Shown in pieces: positions 42,368 to 51,383 of a stretch of DNA of 64,000 nucleotides. The DNA lies in NCBI RefSeq assembly GCF_014646295.1, contig NZ_BMNE01000004.1:558001-622000 (forward strand). Direction: 5' to 3'. This DNA is from Nocardia rhizosphaerihabitans (lineage in GTDB: Bacteria; Actinomycetota; Actinomycetes; Mycobacteriales; Mycobacteriaceae). Both the position numbers and the translations under genes were made by a program. Position 1 is the stretch's first letter. Each line of letters begins with the position of its first letter. The notes beneath the pieces were generated by a model that worked only from the letters and a program-made list of their open reading frames with translations, was not told the DNA's origin and did not search any database.

Positions 42368-43828
42368 GTGTCGACGTTGTTAGGCAATGAGCCCGAACTA
42401 TGCCGGGTTTCGGTGATCGGGGGTGACACGCAGCTCGACATCGGACTGCCTGCCACGGTGCCGATCGCGGGATTCATCGGCGACCTGGTGGCCCTGATCC
42501 GTTCCCGGGATCCGCGCGTGCCGGAGGGCGATGAGGACACGGCGCCGGTGCGCGCCCAGCACTGGACCCTCGCCCGGCTCGGGCAGGACCCGCTGGCGCC
42601 CAGCCGAACCCTCACCGAGGCCGAGGTCTACGACGGTGAGCTGCTGGTGCTCAGCCCGGTGACGCGCAAGGAATCGCCGGCGCTGTTCGACGACGTGATC
42701 GACGCCGTATCCCGGCTCACCGCAGGCGAATTCCGCAGCTGGTCGGGTGCGGCCGCGCGCTGGACCGGCCTGGTGCTGGCCACCGTCGCCATCCTCGCCG
42801 CGCTCGCGCTGCTGGTGGACACCCGGGCCGACAGCGATCCGCTGGCCCCGGCCTTCGCGCTGCTCGGCACGGGCATCGTGGCCTCCGCCGCCGCGGGCAT
42901 CGCGGCCAGGAAATACCTCGACCCGGTGACCGGCAACTGGCTGTCCCTCGACGCGTTGCTGTTGCTGTTCGGCGGTGGCGCGCTGCTGGTACCCGGCGGG
43001 CTCGGCGCGCCGCACGTGCTGCTCGGCAGCATCGTGATGCTGGTGGCCGCGGTCGCCGGATACCGGGTGACCGGCACCGGCGCCGGCCTGTTCGCCGCCG
43101 CGATCACGATGAGCGTGATCGCGGCCGTCTCGGCCACGGTGTACCTGATCTGGCATCCCGGCCTGCCGAAACTGTTCGCCGGCGTGCTGATCGCCGCCAT
43201 CGTGCTGCTGTCCTCGGTGCCGCGGCTGGCCGCGGTGGCCGCCCGTCTGCCCATTCCGCCGGTACCGACCGCGGGCGGCGCGATCGACCCCGCCGACCAC
43301 GAACAGCGCCCGACCATCGAGGGCGTCGGCGCCATCGGCGCGATCGCGCTGCCGTCGGCCGCAGGTCTCGGCGAGCGGGCGCGGGTGGCCAATCAGATCC
43401 AGACCGGCCTGGTCGTCGCCTGCGCGGTGACGGCGGGCATCGGCGCCTTCGGTGCCGCCGATCCGTTCGGGCCGGTGCACTCGGGCGGGGTCGCGCTGGC
43501 GGTGATCTCCGCGATCATCCTGTGCCTGCGCGGGCGCTCCTACGCCGATCTCGGCCAGGCGGCGACCCTGATCGTGGGCGGCGCGCTGACCCTGCTCACC
43601 GTGGTGAGCGGCCTCGGTCTCGGCCACGACTCCCTCGAATTCGGCGCGGTGGCAATCCTGTTGGTCACCGCGCTCGGCGTGGTCGGCTTCGGGGTGATCG
43701 GGCCGCATAGCGAGGTGACACCGGTGACACGGCGGATGATCGAGATCTTCGAATACCTGCTCATCATCGCGCTGATCCCACTGGCCCTGTGGGTCATGGA
43801 CGTGTACTCGACCGCGCGCAACATATGA
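42368..43828 (+). CDS. eccD: EccD, multi-spanning type VII secretion channel component
   Basis: The 486-residue product has an N-terminal ubiquitin-like (YukD-type) domain of about 95 residues (CRVSVIGGDTQLDIGLPATV). It is followed by about eleven hydrophobic segments, from WTGLVLATVAILAALALLVD to EYLLIIALIPLALWVMDVYS. EccD dimers form the large membrane basin of the ESX complex. It starts at a GTG, and its stop overlaps the mycP start (ATGA). A GGTAACG sequence near 42311 lies in the region shared with eccA, close to the TAGATTAGGT stretch that may hold a promoter. Confidence 0.92.
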   Translation: MSTLLGNEPELCRVSVIGGDTQLDIGLPATVPIAGFIGDLVALIRSRDPRVPEGDEDTAPVRAQHWTLARLGQDPLAPSRTLTEAEVYDGELLVLSPVTRKESPALFDDVIDAVSRLTAGEFRSWSGAAARWTGLVLATVAILAALALLVDTRADSDPLAPAFALLGTGIVASAAAGIAARKYLDPVTGNWLSLDALLLLFGGGALLVPGGLGAPHVLLGSIVMLVAAVAGYRVTGTGAGLFAAAITMSVIAAVSATVYLIWHPGLPKLFAGVLIAAIVLLSSVPRLAAVAARLPIPPVPTAGGAIDPADHEQRPTIEGVGAIGAIALPSAAGLGERARVANQIQTGLVVACAVTAGIGAFGAADPFGPVHSGGVALAVISAIILCLRGRSYADLGQAATLIVGGALTLLTVVSGLGLGHDSLEFGAVAILLVTALGVVGFGVIGPHSEVTPVTRRMIEIFEYLLIIALIPLALWVMDVYSTARNI

Positions 43829-45234
43829 CCCGGACACCCCGGTGGCGCGCGGCGGTCCGCGTGAGCTGTGCTGCGGCGATCGTCGCCGCGGTGGCGGGCG
43901 TGCCCGCGCCCGCCACCGCGATCGCGCCACCCACGATCGATCCCGGCGCGCTCGACGCCGCGGTGATCCTCAGCGGCAGGCCCGCACCTCTGGAACCGAC
44001 CGAACAGCGTGAGCTGTGCGCCGAACCGGTGCTGCGCGGTTCGCCGCCGAGCGAGCCGCCGACCTCCCAGCAGGTGCTCGACCTGCCATCCGCCTGGCAG
44101 TTCAGCCGCGGTGCAGGCCAGAAGGTCGCCGTCATCGATACCGGCGTCAACCGGCATCCGCGGCTGCCTGCCCTGCAGGCGGGCGGTGACTACGTCAGCG
44201 ACACCGACGGCACCGTCGACTGCGACGGGCACGGAACCCTGGTCGCCGGCATCATCGCCGCGCGCCCGTCGCCCGACGACGCCTTCGTCGGCGTCGCGCC
44301 GGACGCGGAGATCCTCACGATCCGCCAGCTCAGCCTCGCCTACGAACCCAAGGACCGGAAGGGCGTGGCCAAGCCGCCCGGCGAGCTGCGCAGCGACGGC
44401 TACGGCAGCGTGCTGAGCCTGGCCGCGGCCGTCGTCCGCGCGGTCGACATGGGCGCCACCGTCATCAACATCTCCGAAGTCGCCTGCACCTCAGCCGGTT
44501 CCGACACCGCCGACAGCTCGCTCGGCGCCGCGGTGAAATACGCCTACGACCGCAATGTCGTCGTGGTCGCCGCGGCGGGCAACGTGGAGACCGGCGGCGC
44601 CTGCGAGAACCAGAACCAGGGTTCGGGCTGGAGTGCGGTGACGACCATTCCGACCCCGGCGTGGTTCACCCCCTACGTGCTGTCGGTGGCCTCGGTGGAT
44701 GCCGACGGCGCGCCCTCGGCGCTGTCGCTGCGCGGGCCGTGGGTGGGCGCCGCCGCGATCGGGCGCAATATCGTCTCGCTCGACAGCAAGCCGGGCGGCA
44801 CCGGCCTGGTCGACGGCGTGCAGACCGCGCAGGGTGTGCAGCCCGTCGACGGGACCAGTTTCGCCGCACCGTATGTCGCCGGCCTGGCCGCCCTGGTGCG
44901 GGCCAAGTTCCCCGACCTGACCGCGCAGCAGGTGATCGAGCGGATCACCCGCACCGCGCACGCGCCGGGGCGCGGCCGCGACGACGCGATCGGCGCCGGG
45001 CTCATCGACCCACTGGCCGCGCTGACCGCGCCGCTGCCCACCGAACCGGTGAGCGCGGGCGCCGACCGCGGACACGCGGTCGCGGCACCGGTCACACCGC
45101 AACCGCCGGATCCGCGCCCGCGCCTGGTCGCGATCGGGGGTTCGCTGGCACTGCTCACCGTGCTCGGTGTCGGTGCGGCACTGGCCTTCCCGTTCCGCAC
45201 GCGGCGACCCGACCTGAATTCGGAATTCGAGTAG
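43825..45234 (+). CDS. mycP: MycP, membrane-anchored subtilisin-like mycosin protease
   Basis: The 469-residue product has a signal peptide at the start (VSCAAAIVAAVAGVPAPATA) and a subtilase domain with the full triad: D105 (AVIDTG), H136 (DGHGTLVAG) and S345 (GTSFAAPYVAG), plus oxyanion N253 (AAAGN). A C-terminal membrane anchor (RLVAIGGSLALLTVLGVGAA) ends in a short basic cytoplasmic tail. Mycosins sit in the periplasm, stabilise the ESX membrane complex and cleave some substrates such as EspB. Its ATG overlaps the eccD stop, and eccC begins 9 nt after its stop, so eccD-mycP-eccC is one operon. Confidence 0.93.
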   Translation: MTRTPRWRAAVRVSCAAAIVAAVAGVPAPATAIAPPTIDPGALDAAVILSGRPAPLEPTEQRELCAEPVLRGSPPSEPPTSQQVLDLPSAWQFSRGAGQKVAVIDTGVNRHPRLPALQAGGDYVSDTDGTVDCDGHGTLVAGIIAARPSPDDAFVGVAPDAEILTIRQLSLAYEPKDRKGVAKPPGELRSDGYGSVLSLAAAVVRAVDMGATVINISEVACTSAGSDTADSSLGAAVKYAYDRNVVVVAAAGNVETGGACENQNQGSGWSAVTTIPTPAWFTPYVLSVASVDADGAPSALSLRGPWVGAAAIGRNIVSLDSKPGGTGLVDGVQTAQGVQPVDGTSFAAPYVAGLAALVRAKFPDLTAQQVIERITRTAHAPGRGRDDAIGAGLIDPLAALTAPLPTEPVSAGADRGHAVAAPVTPQPPDPRPRLVAIGGSLALLTVLGVGAALAFPFRTRRPDLNSEFE

Positions 45235-45243
45235 AGGGCAACA

Positions 45244-48200
45244 ATGGCTACCGAAGGTTTCGTCCGACGCCCCAGGATCGCGCCGCCGCGCGCGCCCGGT
45301 GGCGAAGTCGCGCTCACCCCGCCGCCGGAGATCCAGCGCGCGATCCCCGCGCCGCTGATGATGAAGCTGATGCCGGTCATCATGGTGGTCGCGGTCGTCG
45401 GCATGATCGCGATGATGGCGTCGATGGGCCGCAGCCTGCTGTCGAACCCGATGTCGATGATGTTCCCGATGATGATGCTCATGTCGATGGTCGGCATGAT
45501 GGCGGGCATGCGCGGCGGCGGGCCCAAGCGCGCGGTGGAGCTCAACGAGGAACGCAAGGACTACTTCCGCTACCTGGACCAGGTGCGCAAGGACGTGCGC
45601 AACACCGGCTCCAAGCAGCTGGAGACGCTCGGCTGGAGCCATCCGGAACCCGCCGACCTGGCCTCGCTCATCGGCAGCAGGCGGATGTGGGAGCGCCGTC
45701 CCAGCGACCCCGACTTCGGGCATGTGCGGGTCGGCGTCGGCAGTCACCGGCTCGCGACCAAACTGGCCAGGCCGGAGACCGGTCCGCTCGAGGACCTGGA
45801 GCCGGTGTCCACGGTCGCGCTGCGCCGGTTCGTGCGCACCCATTCGGTCGTGCACGAACTGCCGACCGCGGTGTCGTTGCGCGCGTTCCCCGCGATCAAC
45901 ATCGGCGGACCCGACGACGAATCCCGCGAACTGGTTCGCGGCATGCTGATGGAGCTCACCACCTTCCACGGCCCCGACCATCTCGCGATCGCCATCGTCT
46001 GCGCCGACCCCGACGTCAACTGGGCGTGGGCGAAATGGCTGCCGCACGTGCAGCATCCGACCCAGCGCGACGGACTCGGCTCGGCCCGGATGATGTACAC
46101 CTCGCTCGGCGAGCTCGAATCGGCCCTGCAGGCCGAGCTGCTCGAGCGCGGCCGCTTCATGCGCAACCCGCAGCCGACCCAGGGCAGGCTGCACCTGGTC
46201 GTCGTCATCGACGACGGCTACATCAGCGGCAACGAACGCATCATCAGCGAGTCCGGTCTCGACTCGGTGACCGTCCTCGACCTCACCGCGCCCGAGAACG
46301 GCCTGGCCGCCCGGCGCGGACTGCAACTGGTCGTCGGCGACGGCGCGGTCTCGGCGCGCAGCGCGGCCGGGGTGGAGCGGTTCGCCACCGCCGACGTGGT
46401 CAGCGTCGCCGAGGCCGAATCCTTCGCCCGCAACCTGGCCAGATACCGGCTCGCGACCGCGGCCCAGATCGTCAGCCTGGGGGAGGGCACCACCGCCGAC
46501 CCCGGCCTGATGGCCCTGCTGCGCATCCCCGACGCCGCCCAGATCGACCCGGCCAGGGTGTGGCGGCCGCGCACCGCCCGCGAACGGCTGCGCGTGCCGA
46601 TCGGCATCACCCCCGACGGCACCCCCGTCGAGATCGACATCAAGGAATCGGCCGAGAACGGCATGGGCCCGCACGGTCTGTGCATCGGCGCCACCGGTTC
46701 CGGCAAGTCGGAATTCCTTCGCACGCTGGTGCTTTCGATGGTGACGACCCATTCACCCGATGCGCTGAACCTGGTGCTCGTCGACTTCAAGGGTGGCGCG
46801 ACCTTCCTCGGCCTCGACTCGCTGCCGCACGTCGCGGCGGTGATCACCAACCTGGAAGAGGAGCTGTCGCTCGTCGACCGTATGAAGGACGCGCTGGCGG
46901 GCGAGATGAACCGCCGCCAGGAACTGCTGCGTTCGGCAGGCAACTACGCCAATGTCACCGACTACGAGAAGGCCAGGGCCGCAGGCGTTCCACTCGATCC
47001 GCTGCCCGCGCTGTTCGTGGTGGTCGACGAGTTCTCCGAGTTGCTCTCGCAGAAGCCCGATTTCGCCGAGCTGTTCGTGATGATCGGCCGTCTCGGCCGC
47101 TCGCTGCACGTGCACCTGCTGCTCGCCTCGCAGCGACTGGAGGAGAACAAGCTGCGCGGCCTGGAGTCGCACCTGTCCTACCGGATCGGCCTGCGGACCT
47201 TCTCCGCCAACGAATCCCGCGCCGTACTCGGCATCACCGATGCCTACCACCTGCCCAGCGTCCCCGGCGCGGGCTACCTGAAGAGCGACGCGTCCGAACC
47301 GCTGCGCTTCAACGCCAGCTATGTCTCGGGCCCCTATGTCGCGCCCGCGGGCACTGCCACCGGTGACGACGGCGCGCCGGTGGCGGGCCAGCGTCCGGTC
47401 GTGTTCACCGCGGCAGCGGTCGAGATCGCCGACCCGGAAGCGGTCGAGAGCGAGGACTCCCCGCTGCGCGGCCTCCCCGAGCTGCCGCCTCCGCCCCCGT
47501 CGGGACATGGTGCGGAGGAGGGCATTCCGGACTCGCTGCTCGACGTGGTGGTCAAGCGGCTCAACGGCCACGGCAGGCCGGCGCACGAGGTGTGGCTGCC
47601 GCCGCTGGACGAATCGCCGACCGCCGACATGCTGCTGCCCGACCCGGACTGGCGCTCGCCGGTGAACCGGCACGGTCAGCTGTGGATGCCGATCGGTGTC
47701 ATCGACAAGCCGTACGAGCAGCGGCGCGACGTGCTCACCATCAATCTGGCCGGCGCGCAAGGCAATGTGGCCGTCGTCGGTGGTCCGCAGTCGGGCAAGT
47801 CGACGACGCTGCGCACCATCATCATGGCCGCCGCCGCGACCCACACCCCCGAACAGGTGCAGTTCTACTGCCTCGACTTCGGTGGCGGCAGCATGGCCGG
47901 TCTCGTCGGCGTCCCGCACGTGGGCTCGGTGGCCGGCCGCCTCGACGGCGACCGGGTGCGGCGCACCATCGCCGAGCTGACCACCCTGATGCGCCAGCGC
48001 GAGGAGCGCTTCGCCGAACTCGGCATCGAATCGATGGCCGAGTTCCGCAGGCGCAAGTTCTCCGCGCTGGAGGCCCGGCAGATCAACGGCACCACCGCGG
48101 CACCCGACGATCCGCTGGCCGCCGACCTGTTCGGCGACGTCTTCCTGGTGATCGACGGCTGGGCCGCCATCCGCGAGGAATTCGATCTGCTCGAAGGACA

Positions 48201-49302
48201 GATCAACGCGATTGCCGGCCAGGGTCTCTCGTTCGGTATCCACCTGATGATCGGCGCCTCGCGCTGGGCCGAGATCAGGCCGGTGGTCAAGGACCAGATC
48301 GGCACCAGGATCGAGCTGCGGCTCGGCGACCCCAGCGATTCGGAGATGGGCCGCCGGATCGCCCACCAGGTTCCGCTCGGCCGACCTGGCCGCGGTATCA
48401 CCGCCGAGCACCTGCACATGCTGATCGCGTTGCCGCGCCTTGACTCCGATTCGGATCCGAGCACGGTCGCCGACGGTGTCACCCGGGCACGCGAGGGACT
48501 CACCGCGCTGTACCCGGGCCGCCGCGCCCCCGAGGTGCGGATGCTGCCGCTGAGCTTCCCGCGCGAACAGCTGATGGCCACCGCCCGCGAGCAGGGCGTC
48601 GAGCTCACCCCCACCCGCATCGTCGTCGGCCTCGGCGAGTCCGAATTGCAGCCGCTGGTCCTGGATTTCGGGGTCGAGCCGCACTTCATGGCCTTCGCCG
48701 ACGTGGAATGCGGCAAGACGACGCTGCTGCGCAACATCGTCATGGGCATCGCCGAGCAGTCGAACGCCGAGCAGGCCAGGGTGATCATGATCGACTACCG
48801 GCGCACCATGCTGGGTGTGCTGGAGGGTGACCAGCTGGCCGGGTACTCGACGTCCTCGCAGACCTGCGGCGGGATGATCTCCGAGGTCGCCACCTACCTG
48901 TCCAAGCGGATCCCGGGCAGCGACATCACCCAGCAGCAGTTGCGGGACCGCAGTTGGTGGTCCGGGCCCGAGATCTATGTCGTCGTCGACGACTACGACA
49001 TGGTCGCCACCGGCTCGATCAACCCGTTCGCCCCGCTGCTGGAGTACCTGCCGCAGGCCCGCGACATCGGCCTGCACCTGGTGGTCACCCGGCGCATGGG
49101 TGGCGTCTCCCGCGCGCTCTACGACCCGATCCTCGGTGCGATGAAGAACCTCTCGGTGCAGGCGTTGATCATGAGCGGCTCGCGCGATGAGGGCAAGCTC
49201 ATCGGCGAGGTCCGCCCGAGCAAGATGCCACCCGGCCGCGGCACCCTGGTGTCCCGCCAGGGCATCGAGATGGTCCAGATCGCCGATCTGCCGCAGTTGT
49301 AG
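45244..49302 (+). CDS. eccC: EccC, FtsK/SpoIIIE-type motor ATPase of type VII secretion
   Basis: This 1,352-residue protein has a Met-rich N-terminal membrane region (about residues 38-95, two segments) and three FtsK/SpoIIIE ATPase domains. Their Walker A motifs are GATGSGKS (482-489), GGPQSGKS (846-853) and DVECGKTT (1153-1160), each followed by a Walker B such as LVLVDF, YCLDF and VIMIDY. EccC recognises Esx heterodimers and powers export. It is a single chain here, unlike the split EccCa/EccCb of mycobacterial ESX-1. The third Walker A (VECGKT) is less canonical, as usual for D3. It follows mycP by 9 nt and ends one base before the convergent acetyltransferase gene. Confidence 0.94.
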   Translation: MATEGFVRRPRIAPPRAPGGEVALTPPPEIQRAIPAPLMMKLMPVIMVVAVVGMIAMMASMGRSLLSNPMSMMFPMMMLMSMVGMMAGMRGGGPKRAVELNEERKDYFRYLDQVRKDVRNTGSKQLETLGWSHPEPADLASLIGSRRMWERRPSDPDFGHVRVGVGSHRLATKLARPETGPLEDLEPVSTVALRRFVRTHSVVHELPTAVSLRAFPAINIGGPDDESRELVRGMLMELTTFHGPDHLAIAIVCADPDVNWAWAKWLPHVQHPTQRDGLGSARMMYTSLGELESALQAELLERGRFMRNPQPTQGRLHLVVVIDDGYISGNERIISESGLDSVTVLDLTAPENGLAARRGLQLVVGDGAVSARSAAGVERFATADVVSVAEAESFARNLARYRLATAAQIVSLGEGTTADPGLMALLRIPDAAQIDPARVWRPRTARERLRVPIGITPDGTPVEIDIKESAENGMGPHGLCIGATGSGKSEFLRTLVLSMVTTHSPDALNLVLVDFKGGATFLGLDSLPHVAAVITNLEEELSLVDRMKDALAGEMNRRQELLRSAGNYANVTDYEKARAAGVPLDPLPALFVVVDEFSELLSQKPDFAELFVMIGRLGRSLHVHLLLASQRLEENKLRGLESHLSYRIGLRTFSANESRAVLGITDAYHLPSVPGAGYLKSDASEPLRFNASYVSGPYVAPAGTATGDDGAPVAGQRPVVFTAAAVEIADPEAVESEDSPLRGLPELPPPPPSGHGAEEGIPDSLLDVVVKRLNGHGRPAHEVWLPPLDESPTADMLLPDPDWRSPVNRHGQLWMPIGVIDKPYEQRRDVLTINLAGAQGNVAVVGGPQSGKSTTLRTIIMAAAATHTPEQVQFYCLDFGGGSMAGLVGVPHVGSVAGRLDGDRVRRTIAELTTLMRQREERFAELGIESMAEFRRRKFSALEARQINGTTAAPDDPLAADLFGDVFLVIDGWAAIREEFDLLEGQINAIAGQGLSFGIHLMIGASRWAEIRPVVKDQIGTRIELRLGDPSDSEMGRRIAHQVPLGRPGRGITAEHLHMLIALPRLDSDSDPSTVADGVTRAREGLTALYPGRRAPEVRMLPLSFPREQLMATAREQGVELTPTRIVVGLGESELQPLVLDFGVEPHFMAFADVECGKTTLLRNIVMGIAEQSNAEQARVIMIDYRRTMLGVLEGDQLAGYSTSSQTCGGMISEVATYLSKRIPGSDITQQQLRDRSWWSGPEIYVVVDDYDMVATGSINPFAPLLEYLPQARDIGLHLVVTRRMGGVSRALYDPILGAMKNLSVQALIMSGSRDEGKLIGEVRPSKMPPGRGTLVSRQGIEMVQIADLPQL

Positions 49303-49303
49303 G

Positions 49304-49891
49304 TCAATCCAGCATCGAGGCCGCCGAGAACGGACGCGTGACGGTGGCGACCCGGCCCTGGTGCGTCGGGCACCGGCTCGCGGGCCGCTCGAACAGCGCG
49401 CGGGAAGGGCCGGTGGCGGCCGGGCCCGCGATGCGGGTCATGGTGAAACCGGCCCTGCGGTAGTAGTCGTGCAGCTCGGTGTTGGTGGTCCAGGCGTCGA
49501 GGCGGACCCACGGCCGGTGCTGGTGCAGAGCCAGTTCGGTGGCGTGGGCGAGCATGTGGTGGCCGACCTGCCTGCCCGCGAAACGCAGGTCGACGATCAT
49601 GAAATGCACGATGACGGCCTCGGCCAGCTCCCACGGCGACCACAGGCCCGGATCGGCACGGTGGTTGACGGTGATGGTGCCCGCCGGTTCACCGTCGACC
49701 TCGGCGATCCAGGTCTCGCCCGCGTCCAAAGCCCGGCCGACGGCACCGGCGAAGATCTCGATGGGACGGCCGCGGCCCGCCACGGTCCACTGGTCGGAGC
49801 CGCGCGCGGTCAGCCAGGCGGTGCGCTGCACTCGCAGGCGGCAGATCAGCGGTAGATCGCCCAGGACGGCCGGGCGCATCCGCACGGTCAT
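49304..49891 (-). CDS. GNAT-family N-acetyltransferase
   Basis: The 195-residue protein has the GNAT layout: MRPAVLGDLPLICRLRVQRT at the start, the central strands (WIAEVDGEPAGTITVNH) and motif A (VIVHFMIVDLRFAGRQVGHH) for acetyl-CoA binding, then LDAWTTNTELHDYYRRAGF. The family transfers an acetyl group to an amine, and the acceptor here is unknown. The ATG at 49891 overlaps the stop of the GntR gene (ATGA), so the regulator and enzyme are co-translated. Its stop lies one base from the eccC stop. The last 30 or so residues are Pro/Arg-rich and probably disordered. Confidence 0.8.
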   Translation of the reverse strand: MTVRMRPAVLGDLPLICRLRVQRTAWLTARGSDQWTVAGRGRPIEIFAGAVGRALDAGETWIAEVDGEPAGTITVNHRADPGLWSPWELAEAVIVHFMIVDLRFAGRQVGHHMLAHATELALHQHRPWVRLDAWTTNTELHDYYRRAGFTMTRIAGPAATGPSRALFERPASRCPTHQGRVATVTRPFSAASMLD

Positions 49892-50700
49892 GGTAATGCG
49901 ACGGCAGGTCCGGGTGCGATGCCGAGGGTACGGGCGATGACGGCGGTGCCCGCCGCGTCGCCGAGTTGGTAGGCCAGCCGGTTGCGGCCTGCCAGACAAC
50001 GATGCCGGGTCGCCCGGGTGATCCGTTCGTGGTTGGCGCCGATGCGCAGGTGGTCGAGCAGGACGGTGCCGGTGGCGACGCCGAGCACGGCCGCCTCCTC
50101 GGCGCTGGCCGGTCGCGCTGTCAAGGTGTCTCGATGGGCGGTCTCGCCGTAGCCGTGATCGGCCAGGCGACGGGTCGTGCCTTCGGGAATGTCATGGGGT
50201 GAGTCGATACTCGCCGCTTCGGCGAGATCGCGTGGGTAGAAACTCACCTCCCACGACCACGGTTCGTTGTCCAGGTACTGCACCACGGTGCGGGCCAGCA
50301 CCCAGGAGTCGACCGGGACGCCGAGCCAGTGCGCGACCTGATCGTCGGCCGGCTCCATCCTGGCGCTGAACTCCTTGGCCGGCTCGCGATTTGCCGCGCG
50401 CGCGATCTCCTCGAAGATGTCGTGCGCCGACCGCGGGCGATCACGGCGAATATGGTCGGTGACCACGGATTCCAGCACTTCCTGGTTTCGGACGATCGTG
50501 CCGCGGGAAGTAGCTGTGTAGACGAGGTTTTCGGCGACGAGCACCTGGATCGCGTTGCGCGAGGTGGTGATCGAGACCTGCATCTGCTCGGCCAGTTCGG
50601 AATGGCTGGGCAGCCGGTCGCCCGGTTTCCACGTGCCCGCGCGGATCTCCTCGCGGAGGAGGTCTGCGATCCGGAGGTAGGTCGGACCGTCCGCCATCAT
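49888..50700 (-). CDS. GntR-family transcriptional regulator with UTRA domain
   Basis: The 270-residue product has an N-terminal winged helix (residues 1-70, with WKPGDRLPSHSELAEQMQVS and NAIQVLVAENLVYTATSRG) and a C-terminal UTRA ligand-binding domain (HutC/FarR type) from about residue 90. The AGGAG at 50702-50706 sits 1 nt from the ATG at 50700 and 4 nt from the in-frame ATG at 50697, so the latter may be the true start. It is transcribed with the acetyltransferase gene. An 8-bp inverted repeat lies 20-50 nt upstream and may be its own operator. The ligand is unknown. Confidence 0.85.
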   Translation of the reverse strand: MMADGPTYLRIADLLREEIRAGTWKPGDRLPSHSELAEQMQVSITTSRNAIQVLVAENLVYTATSRGTIVRNQEVLESVVTDHIRRDRPRSAHDIFEEIARAANREPAKEFSARMEPADDQVAHWLGVPVDSWVLARTVVQYLDNEPWSWEVSFYPRDLAEAASIDSPHDIPEGTTRRLADHGYGETAHRDTLTARPASAEEAAVLGVATGTVLLDHLRIGANHERITRATRHRCLAGRNRLAYQLGDAAGTAVIARTLGIAPGPAVALP

Positions 50701-50719
50701 GCTCCTCGGTAGGTCGTGC

Positions 50720-50750
50720 AGGTAACGAAGTGTACTCGTAAGCGTTACCT
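50720..50750. promoter_or_regulatory. candidate GntR operator (inverted repeat)
   Basis: AGGTAACG at 50720-50727 and CGTTACCT at 50743-50750 form a perfect 8-bp inverted repeat with a 15-nt centre containing GTAC. It lies 20-50 nt upstream of the gntR start, in the region shared with the DUF4254-like gene, which is where an autoregulatory operator is expected. Confidence 0.5.
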
Positions 50751-50840
50751 ACGGCCGAGTAATGCTTGACAGGAAGCTTGCGAGGTTTATTGTAATGAAC
50801 GTCCTGATCCGGTGCTGTGCGGCGACGACGGCGAGGCAAC

Positions 50841-51371
50841 GTGGCTGGTTCGGAGAGTTCTACCGTTGTAATGGCTTTCCCCGACACATTGCGGTGTGTC
50901 GATACCGCCGGGCCGCCGGCGACTGCCGGTCTACTGCCCTTCTCCGACCTTCTCGTCCGGGCGTGTCGCGGACATCGGGTGGTGGGAGGACCCCTGCTGT
51001 GGTTCGCGCGTGATCTCGCGGTGCTGCACGAGAAGCGGATCGTCGGGCGCGGCGGATTCGTCGACACCGATCCGGTAGTGATGCGTGAGATCGATTGCCG
51101 CCGAGCCGAACTGGTGCTCGCCATCGACGACTGGGTGCACCGCGGCGTCCCGCAGCACCGCCTCGGCGCCACCCTGCATACCGAGACGATCGGCGCGGTG
51201 ATCGACCGGCTGGCCGAGTCCTCGGTGCGCGCGCACCATGCCCTGATGACCATGCCCGCGAACGACGAGATGCTGCACTGCGCGTGGCACCACCTCGCCG
51301 AGCTGGCCGACGCCTACGACGACCTGGTCCGCGATGTGATCGCAGGTCGCCGCAGGCTGCCGGAGTGGTGA
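50841..51371 (+). CDS. DUF4254-like protein
   Basis: The product is about 176 residues and helical. The pattern LPFSDLLVRACRGHRVVGGP, then LAVLHEKRIVGRGG, then IDCRRAELVLAIDDWVHRGV and LHTETIGAVIDRLAESSVRA, matches the DUF4254 family as I recall it. In-frame starts at GTG 50817, GTG 50841 and ATG 50871 are possible; GAGG at 50833-50836 favours 50841. The gene is divergent from gntR and ends 12 nt from the convergent EspI-like gene. DUF4254 genes are found in mycolic-acid actinobacteria, but their function is unknown to me, and nothing here assigns one. Confidence 0.6.
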   Translation: MAGSESSTVVMAFPDTLRCVDTAGPPATAGLLPFSDLLVRACRGHRVVGGPLLWFARDLAVLHEKRIVGRGGFVDTDPVVMREIDCRRAELVLAIDDWVHRGVPQHRLGATLHTETIGAVIDRLAESSVRAHHALMTMPANDEMLHCAWHHLAELADAYDDLVRDVIAGRRRLPEW

Positions 51372-51383
51372 CTCCGGCGCAGT

